A stretch of DNA of 17,447 bases from an uncultured Eubacteriales bacterium (lineage in GTDB: Bacteria > Bacillota > Clostridia > Monoglobales > Monoglobaceae). The notes beneath the pieces were generated by a model that saw only the letters and a list, made by a program, of their open reading frames with translations, did no database searches and was not told the origin of the DNA. Below are positions 1 through 6,673 of this stretch, one piece after another. Both the position numbers and the translations under genes were made by a program. Positions within the stretch are counted from its first letter, which is position 1, and every line of letters starts with the position of its first letter. Where the stretch lies: positions 1 through 17,447 of the forward strand of contig URAN01000061.1 of assembly GCA_900545865.1 (NCBI GenBank), written 5' to 3'.

Positions 1-75
1 CCGCCCCTACAAATATATGTTTTGTTCATAATTTGTTCACTCATTCAAAAACCGTAACCGAATTAATGAAAAAAC

Positions 76-104
76 TTGCAAAATTTTAAAAGTTGTGTTA
101 TAAT
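76..104 (+). promoter_or_regulatory. Sigma-A promoter of the yicC-remA-gmk-rpoZ operon
   Basis: A -35 box TTGCAA (76-81) and a -10 box TATAAT (99-104) are separated by exactly 17 bp, with an extended -10 TG at 96-97. Transcription would begin near 111, leaving a leader of about 70 nt before yicC. No other promoter of this quality is seen before the next genes, so this probably drives yicC through rpoZ. Bases 1-75 hold nothing recognisable apart from a short GC-rich edge, ccgcccctac. Confidence 0.75.
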
Positions 105-181
105 ATTTAAGTTGAAAAGAATTCGGCGGAATATTGTGCTTATTTTGAACGATTTTGCCGAATATGCAAGGAGATACCGTG

Positions 182-1057
182 ATGCTCAAAAGTATGACAG
201 GGTTCGGTCGCGGCGAGTGCGGCGCGGACGATTATGTGATAAAGGTTCAGATAAAATCGGTAAATCACAGATATGCTGATTTTTTGATAAAGACACCGAG
301 AATTTATAACTTCCTCGAAGATAAGATACGGCGTTTTGCCGCGGACAACATATCAAGAGGAAAGGTTGAAATAAGCGTCGGTATCGAACATATAAACTCG
401 GCGGATAAAGAAATCCGTTTGAACGCGCCTATGGCAAACGAGTATATTTCGGCGATGCGAGAGCTGGCACAGTTCGGCGTTGCCGATGATTTGTCAATGT
501 CGGCGATGCTTGGACTTTCGGATATATTCGATGTTGAGTATAAAGAAATTGACGAGGATGCGATAACCGAGCTTGCAATGTCGGCACTATCGGCAGCTTT
601 CGATGATTTTAATGTGATGCGCATTAACGAGGGCGCGCGTTTGGGCGAGAATCTAAAGTGTCATTTGTCCGATTTGCTCGCTGAGGTTGAGATGATAGAA
701 CTTCGTTCGCCTCAATGCGTTGAGGAATACCGCGAACGCTTGCGCAAAAAGCTTGAAGAGGTTCTCGGCGACCGCACGGTTGACGAAACTCGGGTTATTA
801 CCGAGGCGGCGATATTTGCCGACAAGATTTCGGTTGACGAAGAAACCGTGCGCCTTCGCAGCCACATCTGTGCATTCAAAGAGAATATGACTGCGGATGT
901 TCCGATAGGGAAAAAGCTTGACTTTATCGTCCAAGAGATGAACCGCGAGGCGAATACCACTGGTTCAAAGTGCAACGATGCCGAAACGGCGGCGCACGTT
1001 GTCGAGATGAAGTCTATTATCGAAAAGATTCGCGAACAGATACAGAACATAGAATAA
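182..1057 (+). CDS. yicC: YicC/YloC family endoribonuclease
   Basis: This 291-residue protein starts with MLKSMTGFGRGE, the hallmark amino end of the YicC/YloC family, and ends with the conserved stretch HVVEMKSIIEKIREQIQN. The length matches the family (about 290). The family is known as a stress-linked endoribonuclease, in E. coli tied to RNA turnover with PNPase. The start chosen is the ATG at 182, because AAGGAG lies 8 nt upstream (168-173) and the family motif begins there; an in-frame ATG at 155 has no ribosome binding site. It is the first gene of the operon and is followed 52 nt later by remA, the order seen in B. subtilis (yloC-remA-gmk-rpoZ). No broken motif was seen. Confidence 0.93.
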   Translation: MLKSMTGFGRGECGADDYVIKVQIKSVNHRYADFLIKTPRIYNFLEDKIRRFAADNISRGKVEISVGIEHINSADKEIRLNAPMANEYISAMRELAQFGVADDLSMSAMLGLSDIFDVEYKEIDEDAITELAMSALSAAFDDFNVMRINEGARLGENLKCHLSDLLAEVEMIELRSPQCVEEYRERLRKKLEEVLGDRTVDETRVITEAAIFADKISVDEETVRLRSHICAFKENMTADVPIGKKLDFIVQEMNREANTTGSKCNDAETAAHVVEMKSIIEKIREQIQNIE

Positions 1058-1109
1058 ATATACTTAAATTTTATATGCAATACATTTGCGGAAACAGAGG
1101 TTGATTTGC

Positions 1110-1388
1110 ATGAAACTTATTAATGTAGGATTCGGCAACATAGTATCGGGTGAGAGAGTCATTGCGATTGTAAGCCCCGATTCTGCGCCGATAAAGCGTA
1201 TAGTGCAGGAATCAAAAGAAAAAGGTTTGTTGATTGATGCGACCTGCGGCCGCAGAACCCGCGCGGTTATCATCACCGACAGCGACCACGTTATTCTTTC
1301 GGCAATCCAAACAGAGACGATTGCCGGCAGAGCCGAACCCAAAGACGATGACGGTGGCAAGGAGGATATACCTGACGATGATGAATAA
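1110..1388 (+). CDS. remA: RemA-like DUF370 DNA-binding regulator
   Basis: The 92-residue protein carries the nearly invariant RemA core: INVGFGNIVSGERVIAIVSPDSAP at residues 3-26, then LIDATCGRRTRAVIITDSDHVILSA. In B. subtilis RemA activates extracellular matrix and osmoprotection genes by binding DNA as a ring-shaped oligomer. The start at 1110 is chosen because AGAGG lies 9 nt upstream and the family begins at this Met-Lys-Leu-Ile; an upstream TTG at 1086 is less likely. The tail from residue 76 is acidic and of low complexity (Asp/Glu/Gly), slightly longer than in Bacillus. The gene end overlaps the start of gmk by 11 nt, which suggests translational coupling. Confidence 0.93.
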   Translation: MKLINVGFGNIVSGERVIAIVSPDSAPIKRIVQESKEKGLLIDATCGRRTRAVIITDSDHVILSAIQTETIAGRAEPKDDDGGKEDIPDDDE

Positions 1389-1962
1389 TACACACGGCGA
1401 TGCGGTGAAAAAAGGCAGACTTATTGTCATTTCCGGACCGTCGGGCGTCGGTAAGGGTACGGTTGTCAGATGCTTGCTCAAAGAAAACAAAAGGCTTTGT
1501 CTTTCCGTTTCGGCAACGACCCGAAAGCCGCGAAAAGAGGATACCGAGGGTGTGACCTATTTCTTTAAAGATGTTGACGATTTTAAAAAAATGGTCGATG
1601 ACGAGCGCTTTTTGGAATGGGCAATCTATAACGGAAACTATTACGGAACACCGATTGACGCGGTGGAAAAAAATCTTTCGGACGGTATGAATGTCATTCT
1701 TGAAATAGATGTTCAAGGCGCGGTCAAGGTTATGGACAAATGCCCGAACGGCTTGTTTATTTTCATTGCGCCGCCGTGTACCGAGGAACTTAAAAATCGG
1801 CTCATCGGACGCGGAAGCGAGTCGCCCGATGAGATAGAACGGCGCGTTGCCGCCGCCGAGAGCGAGCTAAAGCTCAAAGACAAATACGACCATGTTGTGA
1901 TAAACAAAGTCCTTGCGGATACGGTCGCCGAAATAAACGACATTATTATGCGCGAGGCATAA
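1378..1962 (+). CDS. gmk: Guanylate kinase
   Basis: It phosphorylates GMP to GDP with ATP, an essential step of purine nucleotide recycling in the cytoplasm. The 194-residue product has the P-loop GPSGVGKGT near residue 20, the GMP-binding segment SVSATTRKPRKED followed by GVTYFF, FLEWAIYNGNYYGTP, and the VILEIDVQGA core strand. The length fits the family (about 190-205). Start ATG 1378 follows AAGGAGG (1359-1365) by 12 nt; the adjacent ATG at 1381 is an equally possible start. The reading frame stays open upstream to 1234, but that part overlaps remA and has no family match. Its place between remA and rpoZ is the standard Bacillota order. Confidence 0.96.
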   Translation: MMNNTHGDAVKKGRLIVISGPSGVGKGTVVRCLLKENKRLCLSVSATTRKPRKEDTEGVTYFFKDVDDFKKMVDDERFLEWAIYNGNYYGTPIDAVEKNLSDGMNVILEIDVQGAVKVMDKCPNGLFIFIAPPCTEELKNRLIGRGSESPDEIERRVAAAESELKLKDKYDHVVINKVLADTVAEINDIIMREA

Positions 1963-2019
1963 AATAAATTTTTGATTTAGAATTTTATAAGTAATTTATC
2001 AGAGAGGATTGATGTAAAA

Positions 2020-2310
2020 ATGATGATTTATCCGCCGATAGCAGAATTGGTTAAGAGGGCAGGCAGCCGCTATGCGCTTGTAATCGAAACGGCAAAGCGT
2101 GCAAGACAGCTTTCAAAGCCGGGAACGCCAGCGTTCGCAAAGTCGGATTCGAGTAAGGAAGTGGCGATTGCCGCATGCGAAATTTATGAGGGAAAGCTCA
2201 CGGCTGTTTTGCCGAGCCAGATTAGGCAGCACAGACAGGATGAAAACGCTCAGTCGAGCGATTCCGAACCCGAACAAGACGAAGAAGAAACCTCGGAAGA
2301 GGAAGAATAA
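2020..2310 (+). CDS. rpoZ: DNA-directed RNA polymerase omega subunit
   Basis: The 96-residue protein matches omega in length and core: an amino-terminal PPIAELVKRAGSRYALVIETAKRARQL, then KPGTPAFAKSDSSKEVAIAACEIYEGKL. Omega helps fold and hold the beta-prime subunit. The carboxy tail (last 25 residues or so) is strongly acidic, rich in Glu, Asp and Ser, as is common in Clostridia. AGAGAGG at 2001-2007 lies 12 nt before the ATG at 2020; the next codon is also ATG. It is placed directly after gmk, as usual, but is not followed by coaBC; a 323-nt gap with a hairpin element comes next. Confidence 0.92.
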   Translation: MMIYPPIAELVKRAGSRYALVIETAKRARQLSKPGTPAFAKSDSSKEVAIAACEIYEGKLTAVLPSQIRQHRQDENAQSSDSEPEQDEEETSEEEE

Positions 2311-2324
2311 AAAATGTGGTCTGT

Positions 2325-2464
2325 GCGCTTTGCGGCACGGCGTTTCTTTAGAATCAGGAATTAAAATCGTAAAGTGTTTTGCTTTTCGCGCAATGCCGCA
2401 AACGCATAACGCCTTGCGGTTTTGTTTTTTGCGAAAGCTGCACCGCAGCAGTGCCGAAAAGCGC
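2325..2464. repeat. Nested inverted-repeat element between rpoZ and priA
   Basis: The 323-nt gap 2311-2633 has no convincing gene. It holds an outer 14-bp inverted repeat with one mismatch, GCGCTTTGCGGCAC (2325-2338) against GTGCCGAAAAGCGC (2451-2464). Inside it a second arm pair, GCTTTTCGC (2381-2389) with GCGAAAGC (2431-2438), encloses a third, CCGCAA (2396-2401) with TTGCGG (2414-2419). The motif gccgaaaagc is repeated just past the right arm (2452-2472). This could be a structured RNA within the operon transcript or a dispersed hairpin element. Which one cannot be decided from this window. Confidence 0.6.
2396..2430 (+). terminator. Possible weak terminator or attenuator before priA
   Basis: The innermost stem CCGCAA/TTGCGG (2396-2401 / 2414-2419) is followed at once by TTTTGTTTTTT (2420-2430). 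The stem has only 6 bp with a 12-nt loop, so termination would be inefficient unless it folds together with the outer arms. It could reduce readthrough from rpoZ to priA. Confidence 0.35.
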
Positions 2465-2577
2465 CGAAAAGCGAAAAAACGGAGCGAAAAGTGAGTTTGA
2501 GCGGATACGAACCGTTCGCTAAAGGTAGTGTAAAGTAGCATATGAAAAAAGAAGTATGCAAAAATCTACCATCACCC

Positions 2578-2608
2578 TTGACAGCTTATGAAAAACAATG
2601 CTTAAAAT
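2578..2608 (+). promoter_or_regulatory. Possible promoter of priA-def
   Basis: TTGACA (2578-2583) is a consensus -35 box. The best -10 candidate, TAAAAT (2603-2608), lies at a long 19-bp spacing. A start near 2615 would leave a leader of only about 20 nt including the ribosome binding site. The hexamer is good but the pair is weak. Confidence 0.35.
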
Positions 2609-2633
2609 ATCGCTAAAAAAGGAGAAATACGGA

Positions 2634-5084
2634 ATGATTGCAAAGGTAATGCTTGTGAATGCAGGATATGCGTTGAGCCGCGAGTTTGACTATACCATAC
2701 CCAAAGATATGGAAGAAAAAGCCGCGGTCGGTATGCGTGTGATTGTTCCGTTCGGGGTCAGAAACGGCGCAGAAGAGGCAATAATAACAAAAATCGGCGA
2801 CACAAGCGAGTACAGCCGTCTAAAGCCGATTAAGCGCTTTATGGATGAATCCCCCGTTTTGACCGAAGAACAAATTTCGCTTTGCGTTTGGATGCAAGAG
2901 CGTTATCTTTGCACATTTGCACAGGCGTATAAACAGGTTCGTCCGCCGAGGGTTACCGCAAAAGTTCATTTGTGGCTGACTTTGATACGCGATGTCGGGG
3001 ACGGCGAAAAACTCACGCCGAATCAGACCAGGCTGACGGACATATTGAAAGAGAGCGACGGAGCGGCGGATTATAACGAGCTTGCCGAGATGTCGGGAAT
3101 AAAGAATCTTAAACGAACGGCGTATGCTCTCTCGGATATGGGAATAATAGAGATATGCGAGGATATAAAGGATTCCGTCCGTGCCAAGTTTTTGCGAAAG
3201 GCTCGGCTTATGTGTTCGGCGGACGATGCATACGCGGCGGCGGACGAGTTATATGCGCGCAGGGCAACGGTTCAGGCGAATATGCTTTTGGCTCTGTGCG
3301 ACAGCGGCGATTTGGCGTGCGCCGAGCTGGTCGATATTTCGGACGGTAATTATACATCGCTAAATGCGCTTTGCGAAAAAGGCTTGATTGAGATTTATAA
3401 AGAGAGGATAGAGCGCAAGGCTTTTGATAAAGAAAAATACGGACACACAAAAGATTATATTCCGACAGAAGAACAAAAGCCGATAATCGAATATCTGAAT
3501 CAAAAAATCGACAGCGGAGAGCATGAAAAAATTTTGCTCAGAGGAGTAACGGGAAGCGGTAAGACCGAGGTCTTTTTGCACGCGATACGGCACTGTATGG
3601 ATTTGGGAAAACAGGCGATAATGCTTGTCCCTGAGATTTCGCTCACGCCCCAAATGGTCGAAAGGTTCGTCAGCCGTTTCGGCGATTCGGTTGCGGTTAT
3701 GCACAGCGGTCTTTCGGTTGGCGAGAGGTATGACCAGTGGAACAGGATAAAAAACGGCGAGGTCAGCGTGGTTGTCGGCGCAAGGTCGGCGGTGTTTGTT
3801 CCGTTTGACAATATCGGAATAATCATCCTTGATGAACAGCACGAAAACAGTTATAAATCCGATATTTCGCCGCGGTATCATGCGGCGGATGTCGCAATCC
3901 ACCGGGGCGAAAGGAGCGGCGCGCCCGTTTTGCTTGCATCCGCAACCCCCGATGCGGCAACGTATTATCACGCTTTGAACGGCGAGTATACCCTGTTTGA
4001 GATGAACAAGCGATATAACGAAAATGATATGCCGAAAGCGCGGATTGTGGATATGCGAAGCGAGCTTTTTGACTTGCACAACAATTCACCGATAAGCATA
4101 CGCCTTCAAGAAGAGATACGTCTGAATCTCGAAAGGGGCGAAAAAACGGTTCTTTTCTTAAACCGCAGGGGTTATAACACATTTGTTTCGTGCCGAAAGT
4201 GCGGCGAGGTGATTCAGTGTGAGAATTGCAGCATTGCGATGACGTATCATAAAAATACCGATAAACTTGTGTGTCATTATTGCGGACTTACCATAGATAA
4301 CATAAAGACCTGTCCGTCATGCGGCTCGCCATACATACGCTTTTTCGGTACGGGAACGCAAAGAATAGAGGATGAGCTGTTAAAACTCTTCCCCAATGCT
4401 CGGGTTTTGAGAATGGATTTTGACACAACATCAAAAAAGGGCGGACACGAGAGAATTTTGGATAAATTCCGAAACGGCGGAGCGGACATATTGCTCGGAA
4501 CTCAAATGGTGACAAAAGGGCTTGACTTTCCCGATGTTACACTTGTCGGGGTGCTTGCCGCCGACACTGCGCTCAATGTCGATGACTTTCGCGCGAACGA
4601 AAAGTGTTTTTCGCTCATCACCCAGGTGTGCGGACGAGCCGGCAGGGGCGATATTCCCGGCAGGGCAATAATACAGACGTACCAGCCGCAAAACCGAACG
4701 ATTAATTTCGCAAAGGCGCAAAATTATATCGACTTTTATAAAAATGAGATAATCTATCGTCAGAGAATGAAGTATCCGCCGTTTTGTGATTTGGTGTGTG
4801 TGCTGATTACGGGCGAAGATGAAAAGATTGCTAAGACAGAGATACAAAATATAGGCGAGTTTTTAAAAGACGAGGGCGAAAAGTCGGGATGCATAAACAA
4901 GATTATCGGCCCTGCCGCCGCACCCGTGAACAGAATAAAAAAACGGTACAGATTCAGGGTTTTGTTAAAGACCCCGAACATTGAAAAGCTTTTGCCGATT
5001 TTGAGGTCGGTTTATGCCGCGCACGAGGACGGAGGAACAAAAAATACGCTTTCGATTGACATTAACCCGACAAGTATGATATAA
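2634..5084 (+). CDS. priA: Primosomal protein N' (PriA), replication restart helicase
   Basis: PriA recognises abandoned replication forks and reloads the replisome; it is a 3'-5' superfamily 2 helicase. The 816-residue product has the amino-terminal fork-binding domain (FDYTIP, VGMRVIVPFG), a Walker A motif GVTGSGKTE with Lys about 310, LVPEISLTPQM, a Walker B-type motif DEQH at about 400-403, eight zinc-binding Cys between about 520 and 563 (CRKC, CENC, CHYC, CPSC), and the helicase segments GTQMVTKGLDFPDV and QVCGRAGRGD. The start at 2634 is chosen because AAAAAAGGAG (2615-2624) lies 9 nt upstream and the family begins there; an ATG at 2598 has no ribosome binding site. The usual motif is DEEH; here the third residue is Gln. 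def follows 31 nt later. Confidence 0.96.
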   Translation: MIAKVMLVNAGYALSREFDYTIPKDMEEKAAVGMRVIVPFGVRNGAEEAIITKIGDTSEYSRLKPIKRFMDESPVLTEEQISLCVWMQERYLCTFAQAYKQVRPPRVTAKVHLWLTLIRDVGDGEKLTPNQTRLTDILKESDGAADYNELAEMSGIKNLKRTAYALSDMGIIEICEDIKDSVRAKFLRKARLMCSADDAYAAADELYARRATVQANMLLALCDSGDLACAELVDISDGNYTSLNALCEKGLIEIYKERIERKAFDKEKYGHTKDYIPTEEQKPIIEYLNQKIDSGEHEKILLRGVTGSGKTEVFLHAIRHCMDLGKQAIMLVPEISLTPQMVERFVSRFGDSVAVMHSGLSVGERYDQWNRIKNGEVSVVVGARSAVFVPFDNIGIIILDEQHENSYKSDISPRYHAADVAIHRGERSGAPVLLASATPDAATYYHALNGEYTLFEMNKRYNENDMPKARIVDMRSELFDLHNNSPISIRLQEEIRLNLERGEKTVLFLNRRGYNTFVSCRKCGEVIQCENCSIAMTYHKNTDKLVCHYCGLTIDNIKTCPSCGSPYIRFFGTGTQRIEDELLKLFPNARVLRMDFDTTSKKGGHERILDKFRNGGADILLGTQMVTKGLDFPDVTLVGVLAADTALNVDDFRANEKCFSLITQVCGRAGRGDIPGRAIIQTYQPQNRTINFAKAQNYIDFYKNEIIYRQRMKYPPFCDLVCVLITGEDEKIAKTEIQNIGEFLKDEGEKSGCINKIIGPAAAPVNRIKKRYRFRVLLKTPNIEKLLPILRSVYAAHEDGGTKNTLSIDINPTSMI

Positions 5085-5115
5085 TAGATAAAGATACACA
5101 AAAGGAGAATGCGCA

Positions 5116-5592
5116 ATGGCTATAAGAAACATATATAAATTGGGACAGGACGGCGCGGACGTTTTATCGAAAAAATGCCGCCCGGTCGGAGAAATGACCG
5201 AGAGAATGGAAACTCTTTTGGACGATTTGGCGGATACGCTTTATGAATCGGGCGGTGTTGGTCTTGCCGCGCCCCAGGTCGGTGTGCTCAGACGTATGGC
5301 GGTGATTGACATCGGCGAAGGCTTGATTGAGCTTATAGACCCCGAGATAATCTCAACCGAAGGTTCACAGACGGGAACAGAGGGGTGTTTGAGCTATCCC
5401 GACCATTGGGGAATCGTCACTCGCCCGAACAAGGTCACGGTTCGCGCTGCAAACGGCGAGGGCGTGGTCAGAGAGATAACGGGCGAGGGTTTGCTTGCGC
5501 GTGCGCTCTGTCACGAGATAGAACACCTTGACGGACATATGTTTATGGAAAAGGTCGAACAATGGGTCGATGTAGACCAAGAGGAAGAATGA
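5116..5592 (+). CDS. def: Peptide deformylase
   Basis: It removes the formyl group from the initiator Met of new proteins, using a bound metal ion. All three family motifs are intact in the 158 residues: GVGLAAPQVG (47-56), EGCLSYP with metal ligand Cys91, and HEIEHLDG with His133, Glu134 and His137. The length suits the short bacterial (type 1) form. AAAGGAG (5101-5107) lies 8 nt before the ATG. It follows priA as in B. subtilis, but fmt, which normally comes next, is missing, and a strong terminator begins 9 nt after the stop. The acidic tail (DVDQEEE) is unremarkable. Confidence 0.96.
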   Translation: MAIRNIYKLGQDGADVLSKKCRPVGEMTERMETLLDDLADTLYESGGVGLAAPQVGVLRRMAVIDIGEGLIELIDPEIISTEGSQTGTEGCLSYPDHWGIVTRPNKVTVRAANGEGVVREITGEGLLARALCHEIEHLDGHMFMEKVEQWVDVDQEEE

Positions 5593-5600
5593 TTAAAAAC

Positions 5601-5642
5601 GCGGCGTATATCATTCGTATGAATGATATACGCCGCATTTTT
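5601..5642. terminator. Bidirectional intrinsic terminator between def and the LOG gene
   Basis: A perfect 16-bp stem (5601-5616 with 5621-5636) closes a 4-nt GTAT loop. On the + strand it is followed by ATTTTT (5637-5642). Read on the - strand the same stem is followed by GTTTTT (from 5600 downward). It therefore suits both def (+) and the convergent gene at 5664 (-). Confidence 0.9.
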
Positions 5643-5663
5643 GGTGCGATTAAATTCAAAATA

Positions 5664-6242
5664 TTATTTTTTCAGTTCCGAAACCTTAAAATTTACTTCG
5701 GGAGGATTTTCGAGATAATTCAGTGCGTCCGAAATACTGTCGGTCACATAATAGAGGTGACGGCACGTTTCGGATATAAAATCTTTTGACATAGACGATT
5801 CTATATAATCGATTAAGCCGTCATAAAATCCGAAAAGATTGAATATAACAATTGGCTTTTTATGCCGTCCGAGCTGGCGCAGTGTCAAAATTTCGAAAAA
5901 TTCTTCGAGAGTGCCGATTCCGCCGGGCGCGATGACAAAACCGTCCGATTTTGCTTCCATTCCGGCTTTGCGCTCACGCATATCTTGCGTGAACTTTATT
6001 TCAGTGCAATCGAGATAAAGGCGTTCAATCAAATCTTTTTTGAAAAATTCTGGTATAAATCCGTAAATCTTTCCGCCGGCATCGGCAGTGCCGTGTGCCG
6101 CCGCGCCCATAACGCCCGTTCCGCCCGCACCGAAAACAAGGGCGTGACCGCGTTTTGCCATTTCACTTCCGAGTTTATAAACTTCATCGGTGTATTTTTT
6201 ATCTATTCGTGCGGATGCCGCACCATATACGCATATATTCAT
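5664..6242 (-). CDS. LOG family (TIGR00730) nucleotide phosphoribohydrolase
   Basis: The 192-residue protein has a Rossmann-like fold typical of the LOG/YvdD family. This family hydrolyses nucleoside 5'-monophosphates to the base and ribose 5-phosphate; the plant and some bacterial members release cytokinins. Seen are the amino-terminal strand NICVYGAASARID, VFGAGGTGVMGAAA, the Arg-containing MRERKAGMEAKSD, and the signature PGGIGTLEEFFE, so the active site appears intact. The chosen start (6242) has GGAG 6 nt upstream (6249-6252) and fits the family amino end; in-frame ATGs at 6254 and 6275 are less likely. It is monocistronic and convergent to def, ends at the shared terminator, and has a long structured leader. 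The exact substrate in bacteria is uncertain. Confidence 0.88.
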   Translation of the reverse strand: MNICVYGAASARIDKKYTDEVYKLGSEMAKRGHALVFGAGGTGVMGAAAHGTADAGGKIYGFIPEFFKKDLIERLYLDCTEIKFTQDMRERKAGMEAKSDGFVIAPGGIGTLEEFFEILTLRQLGRHKKPIVIFNLFGFYDGLIDYIESSMSKDFISETCRHLYYVTDSISDALNYLENPPEVNFKVSELKK

Positions 6243-6250
6243 AAAAATCT

Positions 6251-6448
6251 CCATTCTGCCGCCCTGCGTCGGCACAAATATTAATTAATTTTCTCTTATC
6301 CGCAGGGCAAGGAATGATAAGAGATTTTTACGCCCATGTGCGTTTCCGAGGCAAAGCCGAGGAAAATTTCGCACGGGCAATTAATTCCGCCGGAGGCATA
6401 GCGTGAAAGGAACTTTCACGCTATGTTCCATTCTGCCGCACGTGCGGC
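6251..6448 (-). promoter_or_regulatory. Structured leader or repeat element with a potential pseudoknot, upstream of the LOG gene
   Basis: This stretch accounts for most of the 431-nt gap 6243-6673. On the - strand it contains, in order, the palindrome GCCGCACGTGCGGC (6435-6448); a 13-bp hairpin (6413-6425 / 6397-6409) with a 3-nt loop; a long hairpin with outer arms GCCCGTGCG (6370-6378) and CGCACATGGGC (6332-6342); and the stem CTCTTATC/GATAAGAG (6319-6326 on one side, 6293-6300 on the other). The loop of that last stem carries GCCCTGCG (6301-6308), which is complementary to CGCAGGGC (6261-6268), forming an H-type pseudoknot. The downstream arm ends 8 nt before the GGAG of the LOG gene. The 12-mer CCATTCTGCCGC is directly repeated at both ends (6251-6262 and 6428-6439). 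It may be a cis-regulatory RNA or a dispersed repeat. Confidence 0.65.
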
Positions 6449-6484
6449 TGTTTTAATTACTCTGAATTTATTATATCACTATCT

Positions 6485-6513
6485 ATAATATCACGAAATC
6501 GTTGGTTTTGCAA
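6485..6513 (-). promoter_or_regulatory. Promoter of the LOG gene
   Basis: Read on the - strand, TTGCAA (6513-6508) and TATTAT (6490-6485) are 17 bp apart, with an extended -10 TGa. An overlapping second option is TTTCGT with TATAAT (6475-6470), also 17 bp apart. Either would give a leader of roughly 220-240 nt covering the whole structured element. Confidence 0.65.
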
Positions 6514-6595
6514 CCGAAATGTTATTATTTTACATAAAATTAAATATTTGTAAACATTTTATCGTCAAAAACCGTGTTTTGAGGGATAATTTGGT

Positions 6596-6624
6596 TTGAC
6601 ATTTCAAATGAGTTGTGATATAAT
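6596..6624 (+). promoter_or_regulatory. Consensus sigma-A promoter of the ECF S-component/LUD gene pair
   Basis: TTGACA (6596-6601) and TATAAT (6619-6624) are separated by 17 bp, with an extended TGa before the -10. Every consensus position is matched, so basal expression should be strong. Transcription would begin near 6631, about 43 nt before the start codon. Confidence 0.9.
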
Positions 6625-6673
6625 ATTTATAATGAGAGTTATGAGTGAATAATGATTTCGGAGGTTGTTTCGG

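Noticed and set aside
1..10. ccgcccctac at the window start as the end of a dispersed GC-rich repeat
   Set aside because: Ten bases are too few to support a repeat; only sequence upstream of the window could show it.
1234..1377. Upstream extension of the guanylate kinase frame
   Set aside because: It overlaps remA entirely and the kinase fold begins only after 1378, where AAGGAGG precedes the ATG.
2314..2364. 16-codon open frame just after rpoZ, as a possible leader peptide
   Set aside because: It has no proper ribosome binding site, overlaps the left arm of the hairpin element, and has no codon run that would suggest attenuation.
2113..2541. 142-residue open frame on the - strand over rpoZ and the following gap
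   Set aside because: It is a shadow of rpoZ plus the hairpin element, rich in Arg, Phe and Cys, with no recognisable domain.
3360..4079. 239-residue open frame on the - strand inside priA
   Set aside because: It is fully covered by priA, whose motifs are intact throughout, and shows no domain of its own.
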